Positions 26,013 to 36,356 of a stretch of 64,000 nt of DNA are shown in pieces. Position 1 is the stretch's first letter. Every line of letters starts with the position of its first letter. The notes under the pieces were generated by a model. The model was not told where the DNA came from. It made no database searches and saw only the letters and a list, made by a program, of their open reading frames with translations. The position numbers were made by a program, and so were the translations under genes. Source of the DNA: Imbricaverruca yamaguchii (lineage: Eukaryota > Arthropoda > Thecostraca > Neoverrucidae); contig JAOTOL010001188.1 in NCBI GenBank assembly GCA_034440575.1, forward strand, positions 62,001 through 126,000, given 5' to 3'.

Positions 26013-26544
26013 TAGATACAGATCGCAGATTAATGAAACGGAAGAAGTATCGAGAATTTGAAAGAAATATATCAACCATTGAAATCACACAAAATGGGTT
26101 TTAAAGCATAAATATTGCAAGCCGGGCGGAGCAATGAACCAATCCAGATTAGAAACTTCACTCACCTTTTGACATATTATGCTGGACAAATGTCAAAGGA
26201 TGGCACATTTCCTTCGGCCGATCATGCCAGCTTATATATGTTCAGAGCTGTAGTGTTGTTCACGTGGGCAAGCGCTGCAACAATAAGTAATTCACCCTCT
26301 TGTGGAACAAGGATGCTGGCTAGGTTCGGTGAAGACAAACTTATACGCTTGACCAACGATAACCCAGAGCCGGGCGATAGGTACGCTATATTTATCTGAA
26401 AAGATCTTGTGGGATCTGCTGTTGCATTAGATCTACTAATTTCCTCTCGACTTATATTTAGCTGAATTGCTAGGACGTCACAAAATTTGCGACCTTTGCT
26501 TGTCTTTGAGGCGCAATAATAACAATACACTCAACTAAGATGGC
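26013..26544. other. Spacer between two TTAA elements
   Basis: Open on both strands for about 100 codons (26115-26399 plus, 26222-26530 minus) but no domain is recognised. Confidence 0.45.
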
Positions 26545-27159
26545 TTAACCCGTCCCGTCTTCGGGGGGCCTTCAACCGCCCCCCCCCCCCTTAGGTTTTT
26601 CGCGGATAGTGGACGAACGGCGCACGGCAGCGCGTCTAAATTTGGCATACCTTTTCCCACATCCATTTGGCATGAGGCTTCAAAATTTTGTAGTCAGGTC
26701 ATCTAGGGTCAACGAGTTAGGCAAGGTCAAGTAAGGTCACTTCCAGAAACGTTCAACTAGTTGTCACGCTTTAACGGATACAGATATTTTAATGAAACTT
26801 TCAGCGCTTGCTTATCTTTACGGATGCAACAACACGTAGGAGTGGAATTTTTCTTTTTTTCTTTTTTGACTACATATAAATTTTGCGTATTTGCCAAATT
26901 ACAGTTCAAATAGAGGATTCTGGCTAAAGTAAACATTTTTTATTAGAGCAAGCTGACTTCCAACAACGTTTCTCGGTCTGCTCTCGGTCACTTTTGGAAA
27001 AAAATTGTTTTGGAGGAGGACCCGGACCCTACTCGTCGAGCGCATTCCGACGACACCTTTTTCGTTTTCGTGCCATGCTTAGTTTTGATTTTAGATGGGG
27101 CGTCTTCACCCCCCCGAGACGGGGAGGGAGGATTTGACCGGAAAGACGGCGCGGGTTAA
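26545..27159 (+). mobile_element. TTAA-bounded non-autonomous transposon
   Basis: TTAA at 26545-26548 is followed by CCCGTCCCGTC. The right end is GACGGCGCGGG followed by TTAA at 27156-27159. The ends are inverted repeats matching at 13 of 15 positions. Near the left end, GGGGGGCCTTCAACCGCCCCC can fold. It is 615 bp, about 220 bp shorter than the copy at 40717, mainly by internal loss. It is not coding. TTAA at both ends and CCC termini fit piggyBac-like elements. Confidence 0.88.
26724..26739 (+). promoter_or_regulatory. AGGTCA DR4 inside TTAA element
   Basis: AGGTCAAGTAAGGTCA with a 4-bp spacer; another AGGTCA at 26696-26701. Confidence 0.5.
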
Positions 27160-28470
27160 ATGCACAATATTTTGCGACAAGGTGAGTTAAGGCTCGCCTT
27201 CAAAGTACCGACAGTTGTGGCTCTCGAGTACATTAACTCTTTGACAATTCCAAATCAGTGACGACTCTTTAGACGAGTGCCAGTTGCCCTCTTATTGGTC
27301 CCGGAATCTGCCCCAGAACCTACTGCCATCGCATGCAAGCAGCGCAGAATCACCGCTCAGAGTTGTATTTGTCACGTCACTGTGAGACATCGGGCTGGCA
27401 TGTGCGCAACGGCGACATTCGAGCTCGTGGCGACCCGTACACTCATTTGATGATGCCTAAAAGCTTAACCTGGTAACCGAATAGCTCGGGCGAAGAGCAG
27501 AAATCACGGCGATTTGAATCCCGTCGAGGAAGGGCCTGCCCAGATGGTTGCGAGTGAACGACCTTCCAGCACGCTGCCGAATCTCCAACTCATAATAGTC
27601 TTTGATAACATTAATGATGGCAGTTTCCGCCATTTCTTGTCCACCGTGTCACCTTTGAAGTTCCAACCTTTTCAAACAAAATGTACCTTGTCCAGACTTA
27701 GGAATTTTAATGAGGTTTGAAGGCGCATCTATCATGATGTACAGTGTCGTTTGCGACACATGATGAAAGGAAGTTAAAACTTAATTGGAATCCTTTTTGT
27801 TGGTGCTTATCGGTTTTATATGGAGTATTAAACGTTATCAGATTCCCTTAATCATAGAAGCACTATCATTCCGCATCCTTTTTCGTTTTTTTTTGGCTTT
27901 GTGGCGTATACCTTTATACTGCAAAAAAAAAGCATCCGAATTTCCTCATTATAGAGACACTGCTTTTCCGTGGTGGGGCTCGGAGGCTCGTTAATTGCTA
28001 TCAACAAGGTTGGATCACTTCGTATATTCATATACATGACAAGCTTGATAGAGTGTACGTCCCTCTATTTGGTACAAGAGGTCACCTGGGCCGTCCGACT
28101 AGGCCTGATCATGACGCCTTCCGAATCGCATAGGTCCTTGTGCAACATTTCATGTTCTAATTTTGTTTTACTCTGAATCAGATCTACTCTTATGATATAT
28201 ATTGGAAGAGGTTATTATCCCACATAAAGTTGTTCATAAAGTGGCCTTATTTTTCGCAGAAGAGGTTCCGAGCGGCGTTCTATCTCGGGGGAAATTTCGG
28301 CAGCGTTTCGTGTTGGCACACAGCTTTTAAAGTTCGAATTGTCGTACTCGAAGCCAGATGTAGCATTTCATTTCAAGATTTCTAACTTGCCTCACACTAT
28401 CTCTCCTGCAGTACTCTCAATATGTGGGGAAAAACATGGATTTTCAGCGGCGTATCCGCGTGCGGATACT
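27160..28470. other. Stretch without a supported gene
   Basis: Short frames, no domains, no arrays. AT-rich part at 27740-28050. Confidence 0.5.
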
Positions 28471-28876
28471 TCGCCATACACCTCGTACGGCAGCCAGCAT
28501 CTCGCCATACCATTCGTACGGCAGCCGGCACATCGCCATGCACCTCGTACGGCAGCCGGCATCTCGCCTACCACTCGTACGGCAGCCGGCATCTCGCCAT
28601 ACACCTCGTACGGCAGCCGGCATCTCGCCATACACCTCGTACGGCAGCCAGCACCTCGCCATACCACTCGTACGGCAGCCGGCACCTCGCCATACCACTC
28701 GTACGGCAGCCGGCATCTCGCCATACACCTCGTACGGCAGCCGACACCTGCCATACCACTCGTACGGCAGTCAGCACCTGCCATACCACTCGTACGGCAG
28801 CCAGCATCTCGCCATACACCTCGTACGGCAGCCAGCACCTCGCCATACCACACGTACGGCAGCCGGCACCCGCCAT
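28471..28876. repeat. 31-bp minisatellite, about 13 copies
   Basis: The unit contains CGTACGGCAGCCGGCATCTC then GCCATACACCT or GCCATACCACT; the two endings alternate irregularly. The frames across it are repetitive and not genes. Confidence 0.96.
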
Positions 28877-28974
28877 CGGCGCAGGGTGGCAAATTTGTCA
28901 GGTGTTTTGCTGGTGTCTCGAAATCTGGTGGTCACTGCTAGGGAGGGGTGTATTTTTATTTTTGACTGGACTGG

Positions 28975-29402
28975 ACTAATTTTTCGGTCCGCTCTACCGT
29001 TTAGAAAAGGAAAATTATAGAAAACTTGGAAACAAAAAAAAATTGAAATTAAAATTTTGCATATATTTTTTTAAAACATATTTTTCGGTGGGCAAAAATT
29101 TCATGGTCGTGGTCGATTACGCTTTCCTTTTCTGATTCCAAATATTTCAAATCTCCCTCAAAATGAACCCCCCAGAGCCACAAACATGATGTAAGTCGTG
29201 AAACTCTAGGGCCCCTAGTGGCGTCACTTTTTAGGGGGGAAAGGTTTTGGAAGTGACGTTTGGCCCTACCTGTCGAACGCTTTCCGATGACACCTATTTC
29301 GTTTTCGTGCGACACTTATTTGGGAGATTAGAGGGGGTCTCTATCGCTCCCCCCCCCGGGACGGGGTGTGAGGATCTGACAGGATCGACGGGGCGGGTTG
29401 AG
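28975..29402 (+). mobile_element. TTAA-type transposon, 5'-truncated copy
   Basis: Matches the right half of the 40717-41551 element, from TCGGTCCGCTCTACCGTTTA onward, through the AACCCCCCAGAGCCACAAAC part to the end GACGGGGCGGGTTGA, where TTAA has become TTGA. The left half, including the AGGTCA block, is missing. It starts about 100 bp after the 31-bp array. Confidence 0.82.
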
Positions 29403-29594
29403 CTCTGCACACATGCTAGAAGGCGTACAGCTGTTTAAGCGCCTAAGCTTATACGCCTATAACTGGTAGGCACCCAGATTTGACTGCACCGCGTTCCTAC
29501 CACTTGTCCTCCCTCGTTCGGTGTCAAAATGCGCCCTATGCTGGTGCTATAAATTCCGAGTGAACAGGAGGAGAGACCACGTCTGGAGAAGAGT

Positions 29595-29627
29595 GGAGAA
29601 TGACCGCACCGTGTGCGGTCATTCTCC
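29595..29627. repeat. Perfect 15-bp palindrome, 3-nt loop
   Basis: GGAGAATGACCGCAC, loop CGT, then the exact complement at 29613-29627. Confidence 0.9.
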
Positions 29628-30560
29628 GTGTGCGGACCCACGTCCTGTGGCCACCACGCGCCCCGAGCAGGTTCAGATGGTCCATCCGAACAAGCCATCG
29701 CAGAAGATTAGGTCAACTTCTCATCCGGTTGTTCATGTCAATCTTTGTACCGTGAATTCGCTCCTTGTTCGGTCAAAACCATCACGCTGGACAGATATTG
29801 CTTTCGCGGGGTTTCTTCTTTGAGAGTGTGAGTGTGTGGGGAGGGAGTAGATGGCTCTGCGACTTCTACGTCATGGAAGGTGAAGGACTGGGGTAGTTTT
29901 TTTTCTCGGAATTTCATAGCTGACTCTAACCATGTTCGAAAACATACATCTGGATCGCATTTAGGGGGAGAAGTCATTGGGGGTGTGCTATCGAGTCCAT
30001 CACGTATCACTCAATCAAACAAAATACGTCTGGGTAGCTCTGCAAGCTATCGTGGAAGTGTCTACGACCCACTCCAGCACGTGGAAGGTGGCGAAACAAC
30101 CAAGCCTATGTCGGACCAAACCATACGCTACACGCTGACACTGCTCCGATTCGTCGATGGAGAAACCCAACAGCTGGAAACTTTCCGAGCCCGGAGGCCG
30201 AGTTGGCTATTGTGGGTTTCTTACACTTGCAAGCACACATCCCTCTGTACACGCAAGCACATATCCTTCTGTACAGCGCGCATTCGCTCATTGCGGGCCC
30301 TCCAGCTGGCGGAACGCCGAGCACAATTTCACTAGTTGCTCGGTGACAAATGAGTGCACGTTGACAAATGAGGTGTGCTAATGACGTCACATCTGTCAAG
30401 AGAGAGCCGGGCGCGCGGCGATGCGTGTTGGCCGATGATGCGTGCTGGCATTCGTTAGCAAAGCTCGCGCACCAGGTGCGCACCGAGTCGCGCACAGCTG
30501 CTCGCGCAATGTACCCGGACCTCTGGCCTGTCGGGGGCTGCCGCGCGTTTTCGCGGTGTG
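29628..30560. other. Stretch without a supported gene
   Basis: Frames at 29832-30335 (plus) and on the minus strand stay open but show no domain. Confidence 0.45.
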
Positions 30561-30570
30561 GACTGCTGCC

Positions 30571-30735
30571 GTCAGCGTCTCCGTCAGCGTCTCCGTCAGC
30601 GTCTCCGTCAGCGTCTCCGTCAGCGTCTCCGTCAGCGTCTCCGTCAGCGTCCCCGTCAGCGTCTCCGTTATCATCTCCGTCACCGTCACCGTCACTGTCT
30701 CCGTCAGCGTCTTCGTCAGCATCCCCGTCGCACCG
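30571..30735. repeat. 12-bp/6-bp tandem repeat (GTCAGCGTCTCC)n
   Basis: Regular 12-bp copies to about 30650, then GTCNNC hexamer variants. Weaker GTCACT/GTCGCC repeats continue to about 30790. Confidence 0.95.
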
Positions 30736-30984
30736 CCACGTGGTCGCGGTCACTGTAGCCGTCACTGTCGCCGTCACTATCGCACAGTCAGCGTCACACC
30801 ACAGCGTCACATCACACACCGCCACATCGGCACACCGCCACATCGGCACACAGTTTCCGTCACCTCTTCACAGCATCATCACCAGTCCACCGCTGCCACT
30901 GGCATTATCACAACAAGCTGCCATCACCGTAACCATCAGCGTAAGATCCGCCAGTGAAACCAGCTCATCTGCTGGACGACTGTG

Positions 30985-31195
30985 GATGTGACACATGTAC
31001 CAAGAGCTATCCAAATGCGACACACACACCAAAAACTGTCCAAAATGCGACACATGTATGCAGCTGTACAAATGCGACACATACCGGAAACTGTGTTCAA
31101 ATGCGACACACGTACTGACCACGGTCCAAACGCGACACATTTGTAGACAAATGTCCAAATGCGACACTTACAAAAATTATGTCTAAATCCGACAT
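30985..31195. repeat. ~28-bp degenerate tandem repeat, about 7 copies
   Basis: Units share CCAAATGCGACACAT followed by a variable stretch ending AACTGT or similar. Confidence 0.85.
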
Positions 31196-32362
31196 CTACA
31201 CATAAAACTGTCTCACATCCCAGATGCCTTTTAATGACAGAATGTCTAGCATGGCATTTGTGACAGACAGTGAACCGTGAAGCCAGTAAAAACATATATA
31301 AAATAAAATAACAATATTTGACGGTCACTTGCAGCTTTATTTGCAGTACTTGGAGGGCACTGGTGCATTGTAAATACGGAACATTATTATTAAATAATGT
31401 AAACACAAAATCCGTGTTTAGTTGGACGCGAACCATCGGTGATCCTCGCACAACAAACTGTAGGTTTCGAGGAGAAAGGGTTTTAGGTGTCTTAAGCAAC
31501 TATTTCCCGGGAACCATTTAAGATGAGAGTTAAGAGAAAAGAGGAAGAGTTAGGGCTAGTTAATGTTTAATTCGTTCATGTTTTGCTTTCCGGCTTCGGC
31601 TCTGTATGTGTAATTATCAAGTACAACGCGACATAGTGAATAAAAAGCCGTGCATGCAGGCCCATGCGGTTTCTGGAAGTCTTTATCACGTCAGAAAAAG
31701 TAAAAATACCGTAAGTACAATACAAGCTTAAGGTTCGCCTTATCTTGGTGAAAACGCACGCTGCTTCATCCCAAATACGTGTGCCAAATTGAAAGATAAA
31801 AAATCCATTGAAGTTTCACCACATCCACTGAGCCCAAATGAATGAGACCCGAATGAATGAGCTTTCGGTCAAACGAAGCGATACGTTCAGCTTACAAATG
31901 AGCGTAGCTAGTGAGTGACATTCTAGCTCTCAGTTTTGTGGATAGTCAAATGAGACGTGTAGCGGGCGTAATAAACGTAGCATCGGGCACTGTCATGGAA
32001 GCGGAGCAGCGGTGCTGGTCGTATACTTCGGGGAGGGCGCAGGGGGGGGGACACACCTGATACTTATTGTCTGGTACTCACGTCCAGTCGGGCCGCCATC
32101 TAGTTGATCATTTGATGTCTGATAACAATCAAACTTTCTAGCTCAATTAGAATTAATTGAAATATAATCCCACCGTGTTTTTTTTTGGGAATGGTTTGGT
32201 TTGGCAAATGCTACGACTGGTTCCAATCCATGTTGTTGTTATCACGCACCGCTTGTATGTTCGTGTTATTGGAGACTGAGTATCGTGAAGTCCAACTTGT
32301 GGTGCTCTTAATCTACTCATTTTTTAAGAACATGTGAATCACCTGTTCCCTGCGTCGCTGAC
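31196..32362. other. Upstream flank of the Toll gene
   Basis: No gene seen. It probably contains the promoter or a 5' UTR intron of the Toll gene, but I find no TATA box or initiator I would defend. An AT-rich patch near 32135-32170 contains AATTAGAATTAATTG, a homeodomain-type cluster. A run of about 10 G is at 32042-32051. Confidence 0.4.
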
Positions 32363-32364
32363 AG
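32340..32364 (+). other. Candidate 3' splice site in Toll 5' leader
   Basis: CACCTGTTCCCTGCG followed by TCGCTGACAG (AG at 32363-32364) has a fair pyrimidine tract about 390 bp before the chosen start codon. It could end a 5' UTR intron. Only a transcript could show this. Confidence 0.25.
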
Positions 32365-32753
32365 GGGTATGAGCCGACGTCGAGCCGGCATGACAATGGC
32401 GATGCTGATGACTCACTGGAGTCGGGCACGTACAGATGCCGGATAATGTTGGGAGCTCAATTGTTCCCGTGAATAATGATGCATCAGCGCCCACTCCCAC
32501 GCTCTGGCGGCGGCGATTTCCGAGCGGCGCAATGTTCCCGGACGGTGTTCTGCGGAGGCTGCAGCTGCTGCCACCTGTCGGACGTCGGGGCAGTTGGCGG
32601 CAGCTGGCGGAGGGGCCGGCCGCGCGCGGCCGGCGAGCGTCCGCTCCTCCCGGCGTAGGTGTCAGTGGCGTGCCGGTGGCCGGCGCGGGAACGTCTCGCG
32701 CTCCGGGCGGGTGCCGGCGGACGCATGGTGGTGCGGCTGCTGCCCTGAGCGGC

Positions 32754-35700
32754 ATGGAGAAGCTGGTGGCGGTGCTGCTGTCCACCGTGGCGGCGGTCGC
32801 GTCCGCCGCCGACTGTCGGTGGGCCGAGTCGGCCGCAGATGCGGCTGCCGTCAGTGTGATCTGCCGGCCGAGCGTGATGTACCGTGCTTTTCAAGTGGGC
32901 GAGCGCGGTGAGTTCCCCGCGTCCCGTGTGACGTCACTGACGGTCCGGTGTGCCGACGCGGAAGCGCAGAGCCGCCTGACGAACGCCACCTTCAGCCGGC
33001 TGACCGGGCTGACGGCGCTGCGTGTCGAGAGGTGCCCCATGGCCACACTGCCCGCCGCGTTCGACAGGCTGACGCAGCTGCGCTCACTCGCCGTGACGTC
33101 ATCATCCATCCAAGAGCTCAGTCTGGTGGTGGAGAGCGGCGCTTTGGACGCGCTGTCCTCGCTGCAGCGGCTCGACCTCAGCCACAACCGGCTGTGGGCG
33201 CTGCCCAGCCGACTGCTGTGTCGCCTGCCGAGTCTGCAGTGGCTCAGACTGTCGCACAACCTGGTGCAGGACGTCGACGGTCTGGGCCTGGCCCGACAGG
33301 GTGACGTCACGTCACGAGCGCAGTGTCGCCAGTCGGAGCTGGCCACGCTCGACCTGAGCCACAACCGGGTGTCGTCGGTGGGTCGGGCCATGTGGGCGGC
33401 GCTGCCCTCTCTGCGCCAGCTGTCCCTCAGCCACAACCGCATCGAGCTGCTGGAGGACGGCGCCCTGGACGGTCTGCACGCGCTTCGCCGGCTGGACCTG
33501 TCCGGCAACAGACTTGTCACGCTGCCCGACGACCTGTTCCTCGCCACGCCGCACGTGACTAAGCTGCGGCTGGCCAACAACAGTCTGTCCGCGCTGACGC
33601 CGGGTCTGTTCCGCGGTCTGGACCGGCTTCAGGCGCTGGACCTCTCCGGCAACCAGCTGACCCCCGCCTGGGTCAACTCGCGTACATTCTCGGGCCTGGT
33701 GCGCCTGGTCGTGCTCGACGTGTCCCGTAACAACCTCAGCCAGATAGACCCAGCCATGTTCGCTGACCTCTACAGCTTACAGATCCTCAAGCTGCACCAC
33801 AACCAGATCGACACAATCTTCCCCGACACCTTCGCTGTGTTATCTAACCTTCACACGCTGGTTCTCTCCTATAATCGCCTGCACACAATCGACACCCTGA
33901 GCTTCAACGGGCTGCAAGTTCTCAGCTCACTGGCATTGGATCACAATATGATTGAGGATGTGCAGACGGGTGCCTTCAATAATGCAAGCGGGCTCAAGGA
34001 CGTAACACTGGGTGGAAATCGTCTCACCCATGTGCCTGAGGCGATCACAGCTCTCCACTTGCTTGAAAATCTTGACGTCAGTGACAACAACATATCCAGC
34101 CTCGATGGAGGCACGTTCGCCGGCCTGTATCGTCTTCAAGGCCTCCACATCGAAGGGAACATGGTCACCACCGTGACACAGGCTTTGCTGATGAATCTTC
34201 CCCAGCTGAGAGTTCTCGACTTGGCCGATAATCTACTAAGCACTGTGCAGCTTGGTGCATTCGAATTAAATGCCTATCTGGAGGCGATTCGACTGGATAG
34301 TAACCTGCTAACGGACATGACTGGGCTATTCAACAACCTGCCAAGTCTGCGCTGGCTGAATATTAGTGACAACCAGATCGTTGACTTCGACTATAACATG
34401 CTGCCACACAACTTGCAATGGTTAGATCTGCACAAGAACAGAATATCCGAGTTGGAAAACTCTGATGATGTGGCAAACAAAATGTCCATCACGACATTGG
34501 ACGTCAGCTTCAACCGTTTGACATCATTGAGTGGGCGGAGCCTACCGAGCAGCAGTGAACTGCTCATGCTCAACGACAACCAGATCATGCACGTTGAGCA
34601 ATACACCTTCTTCCTGATGACCAACCTGTCGCGCGTGGACCTGTACGCCAACCAGATCACCAACATGGAGCTCAACGCCCTGAGACTGAACATAATGAAC
34701 AGTACGGCTGACATGCCCGAGTTCTACATCGGCGGCAATCCATTCAGCTGTGATTGCAGCATGGAGTGGCTGCACAGGTATGATCAGATGGACCAACTCC
34801 GTCACTATCCGCGCATCATGGACCTGGAGAGCATCTACTGTCGGCTGGCGTACAGCAGAGAGGGATCGTTCGTTCCACTGGTGGACACGGTCTCCTCGAT
34901 GTTCCTGTGCTCGTACACAACACACTGCTTTACGACCTGTCACTGCTGCGAGTTCGACGCCTGCGACTGTGAGATGACATGTCCGGACAAGTGCAGCTGC
35001 TTCCACGACCAATCCTGGTCTTCAAACATCATCGACTGCTCCAACAGCGACTTCGGCGAGATCCCAGACCGTGTGCCGATGGACGCTACTGAGGTCTACC
35101 TGGACGGCAACGTGTTCCACAACCTCTCCAGTCTGACCTTCTTGGGCCGCAAGAACATGCGAGTGCTGTACCTGAACGGCTCCCGGATTGAGCTCATGCA
35201 CAACGAGACGTTCGTCGGCCTGTCGCAGCTGACCGCCCTTCACCTGGAGACGAACCTGCTGAGCGAGCTGCGCGGGCACGAGTGGGTCGGACTGGAGCAG
35301 CTGCGCGAGCTGTACCTGCACAACAACCGACTGCGGCGGATCGCCGACGGCACGTTCACACCGCTGCCACACCTGCAGGTGCTCAGGCTGGACGGCAACC
35401 AGCTGGCCGCCTTCTCGGTGTGGCAGCTGCAGCGCAACGCCTACCTGGTCGACGTGCGCCTGGCGGGGAACCGGTGGAGCTGCCTGTGCGGCTTCCTGCG
35501 CAGACTGCGCTCCTGGCTGCGAGCCAACAGCGAGAAGGTGCACGACATTCGCTCTCTGATGTGTCGCTTCGACGGCGAGTCCCGTCGACTTCCGATATAC
35601 ACGGGAAATAACACGTGCTACGCGAGGCAAACAGATCTGCAGGCCGTGGCGATGACCACATCCGAGTACGTCATCATCGTCGTCAGCACGTTGGCGGTCG

Positions 35701-36347
35701 TGGTGCTGCTCGGGTGCTTGCTCGTCATCGTCTCCGTGTACAGGGCCGATCTGCGCGTGTGGATCCACTCGCGCTGCGGTGTGCGCGTGTGCTACAGCTC
35801 CTCGGTGCCGGACGACGAGCACGGCCGGATGTTTGACGCGTTCGTCAGTCACAGTGACAGTGACCGCTCGTTTGTGCAGCGTGTGCTGGTGCCCCGGCTA
35901 GAGTGTGGCGACCCTCCGTACCGACTGGCACTGCACGACCGAGACTTCGCGCACAGCGCCTACTTGGCCGACACCATCGTCGAGGCCGTCGAGTCCAGTC
36001 GGCGCACCATCATGGTGCTCTCCAAAAACTTTGTGGAGAACGAGTGGTGCCGCTTTCAGTTTAAGTCGGCACACCACGAGGTGCTCAAGGACCGCGGCAA
36101 GCGGCTAATTGTGGTGATGCTGGACGACGTGTCGCACCAGGACTTGGACCCCGACCTGCGGCTGTGCGTAAAGGCCAACACGTGCATCAGCTGGCACGAT
36201 AGACTGTTCTGGGAAAAGCTGCGATTCGCCATGCCCGACGTCAAGAGCAGCCGCCAGGTGCTCCACTCAGAATCTCACTACTCCGAGATCGACGAGAGTC
36301 ACTGCTACGGACGGAGTCCCGACACAGTGGAGTCGGTCTATGGTTGA
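32754..36347 (+). CDS. Toll-like receptor, long Toll-6/7/8 type
   Basis: Single-exon frame of 1197 codons encoding a cell-surface Toll receptor. In insects this long-Toll class (Toll-6, Toll-7, Tollo/Toll-8) acts in tissue patterning and, for some members, immunity. Residues 1-19 form a signal peptide. About 23 leucine-rich repeats fill ~80-655. LRRCT (NPFSCDCSMEWL) starts near 660 and LRRNT (CPDKCSCFHDQSW) near 743, the paired module typical of the class. Five more LRRs follow, then LRRCT (NRWSCLC) near 906, a membrane span ~971-996 and a TIR domain ~1026-1165 (MFDAFVSHSD; SSRRTIMVLS; FWEKLRFAMP). The tail is short, ~35 residues. The BB loop reads RDFAHSAY, lacking the usual Pro and Gly. The start at 32754 has G at -3 and +4 and leads straight into the signal peptide. 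An in-frame ATG at 32436 would add 106 Arg/Gly/Ala-rich residues ahead of it. Exact orthology is undecided. Confidence 0.95.
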   Translation: MEKLVAVLLSTVAAVASAADCRWAESAADAAAVSVICRPSVMYRAFQVGERGEFPASRVTSLTVRCADAEAQSRLTNATFSRLTGLTALRVERCPMATLPAAFDRLTQLRSLAVTSSSIQELSLVVESGALDALSSLQRLDLSHNRLWALPSRLLCRLPSLQWLRLSHNLVQDVDGLGLARQGDVTSRAQCRQSELATLDLSHNRVSSVGRAMWAALPSLRQLSLSHNRIELLEDGALDGLHALRRLDLSGNRLVTLPDDLFLATPHVTKLRLANNSLSALTPGLFRGLDRLQALDLSGNQLTPAWVNSRTFSGLVRLVVLDVSRNNLSQIDPAMFADLYSLQILKLHHNQIDTIFPDTFAVLSNLHTLVLSYNRLHTIDTLSFNGLQVLSSLALDHNMIEDVQTGAFNNASGLKDVTLGGNRLTHVPEAITALHLLENLDVSDNNISSLDGGTFAGLYRLQGLHIEGNMVTTVTQALLMNLPQLRVLDLADNLLSTVQLGAFELNAYLEAIRLDSNLLTDMTGLFNNLPSLRWLNISDNQIVDFDYNMLPHNLQWLDLHKNRISELENSDDVANKMSITTLDVSFNRLTSLSGRSLPSSSELLMLNDNQIMHVEQYTFFLMTNLSRVDLYANQITNMELNALRLNIMNSTADMPEFYIGGNPFSCDCSMEWLHRYDQMDQLRHYPRIMDLESIYCRLAYSREGSFVPLVDTVSSMFLCSYTTHCFTTCHCCEFDACDCEMTCPDKCSCFHDQSWSSNIIDCSNSDFGEIPDRVPMDATEVYLDGNVFHNLSSLTFLGRKNMRVLYLNGSRIELMHNETFVGLSQLTALHLETNLLSELRGHEWVGLEQLRELYLHNNRLRRIADGTFTPLPHLQVLRLDGNQLAAFSVWQLQRNAYLVDVRLAGNRWSCLCGFLRRLRSWLRANSEKVHDIRSLMCRFDGESRRLPIYTGNNTCYARQTDLQAVAMTTSEYVIIVVSTLAVVVLLGCLLVIVSVYRADLRVWIHSRCGVRVCYSSSVPDDEHGRMFDAFVSHSDSDRSFVQRVLVPRLECGDPPYRLALHDRDFAHSAYLADTIVEAVESSRRTIMVLSKNFVENEWCRFQFKSAHHEVLKDRGKRLIVVMLDDVSHQDLDPDLRLCVKANTCISWHDRLFWEKLRFAMPDVKSSRQVLHSESHYSEIDESHCYGRSPDTVESVYG

Positions 36348-36356
36348 GGTGAGTCT
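36345..36356 (+). other. Stop codon followed by splice-donor-like site
   Basis: The stop TGA is immediately followed by GGTGAGTCT, so GAG/GTGAGT forms a near-consensus 5' splice site 1 nt after the stop. If used, the 3' UTR would be spliced. Confidence 0.35.

Noticed and set aside
26222..26530. 102-codon minus-strand frame between two TTAA elements
   Set aside because: It reads like ordinary protein in places but matches nothing known, and the opposite strand is also open.
28339..29020. Frames of 185-200 codons across the 28.5-kb array
   Set aside because: 31-bp repeat translation; the parts outside the array are non-coding transposon sequence.
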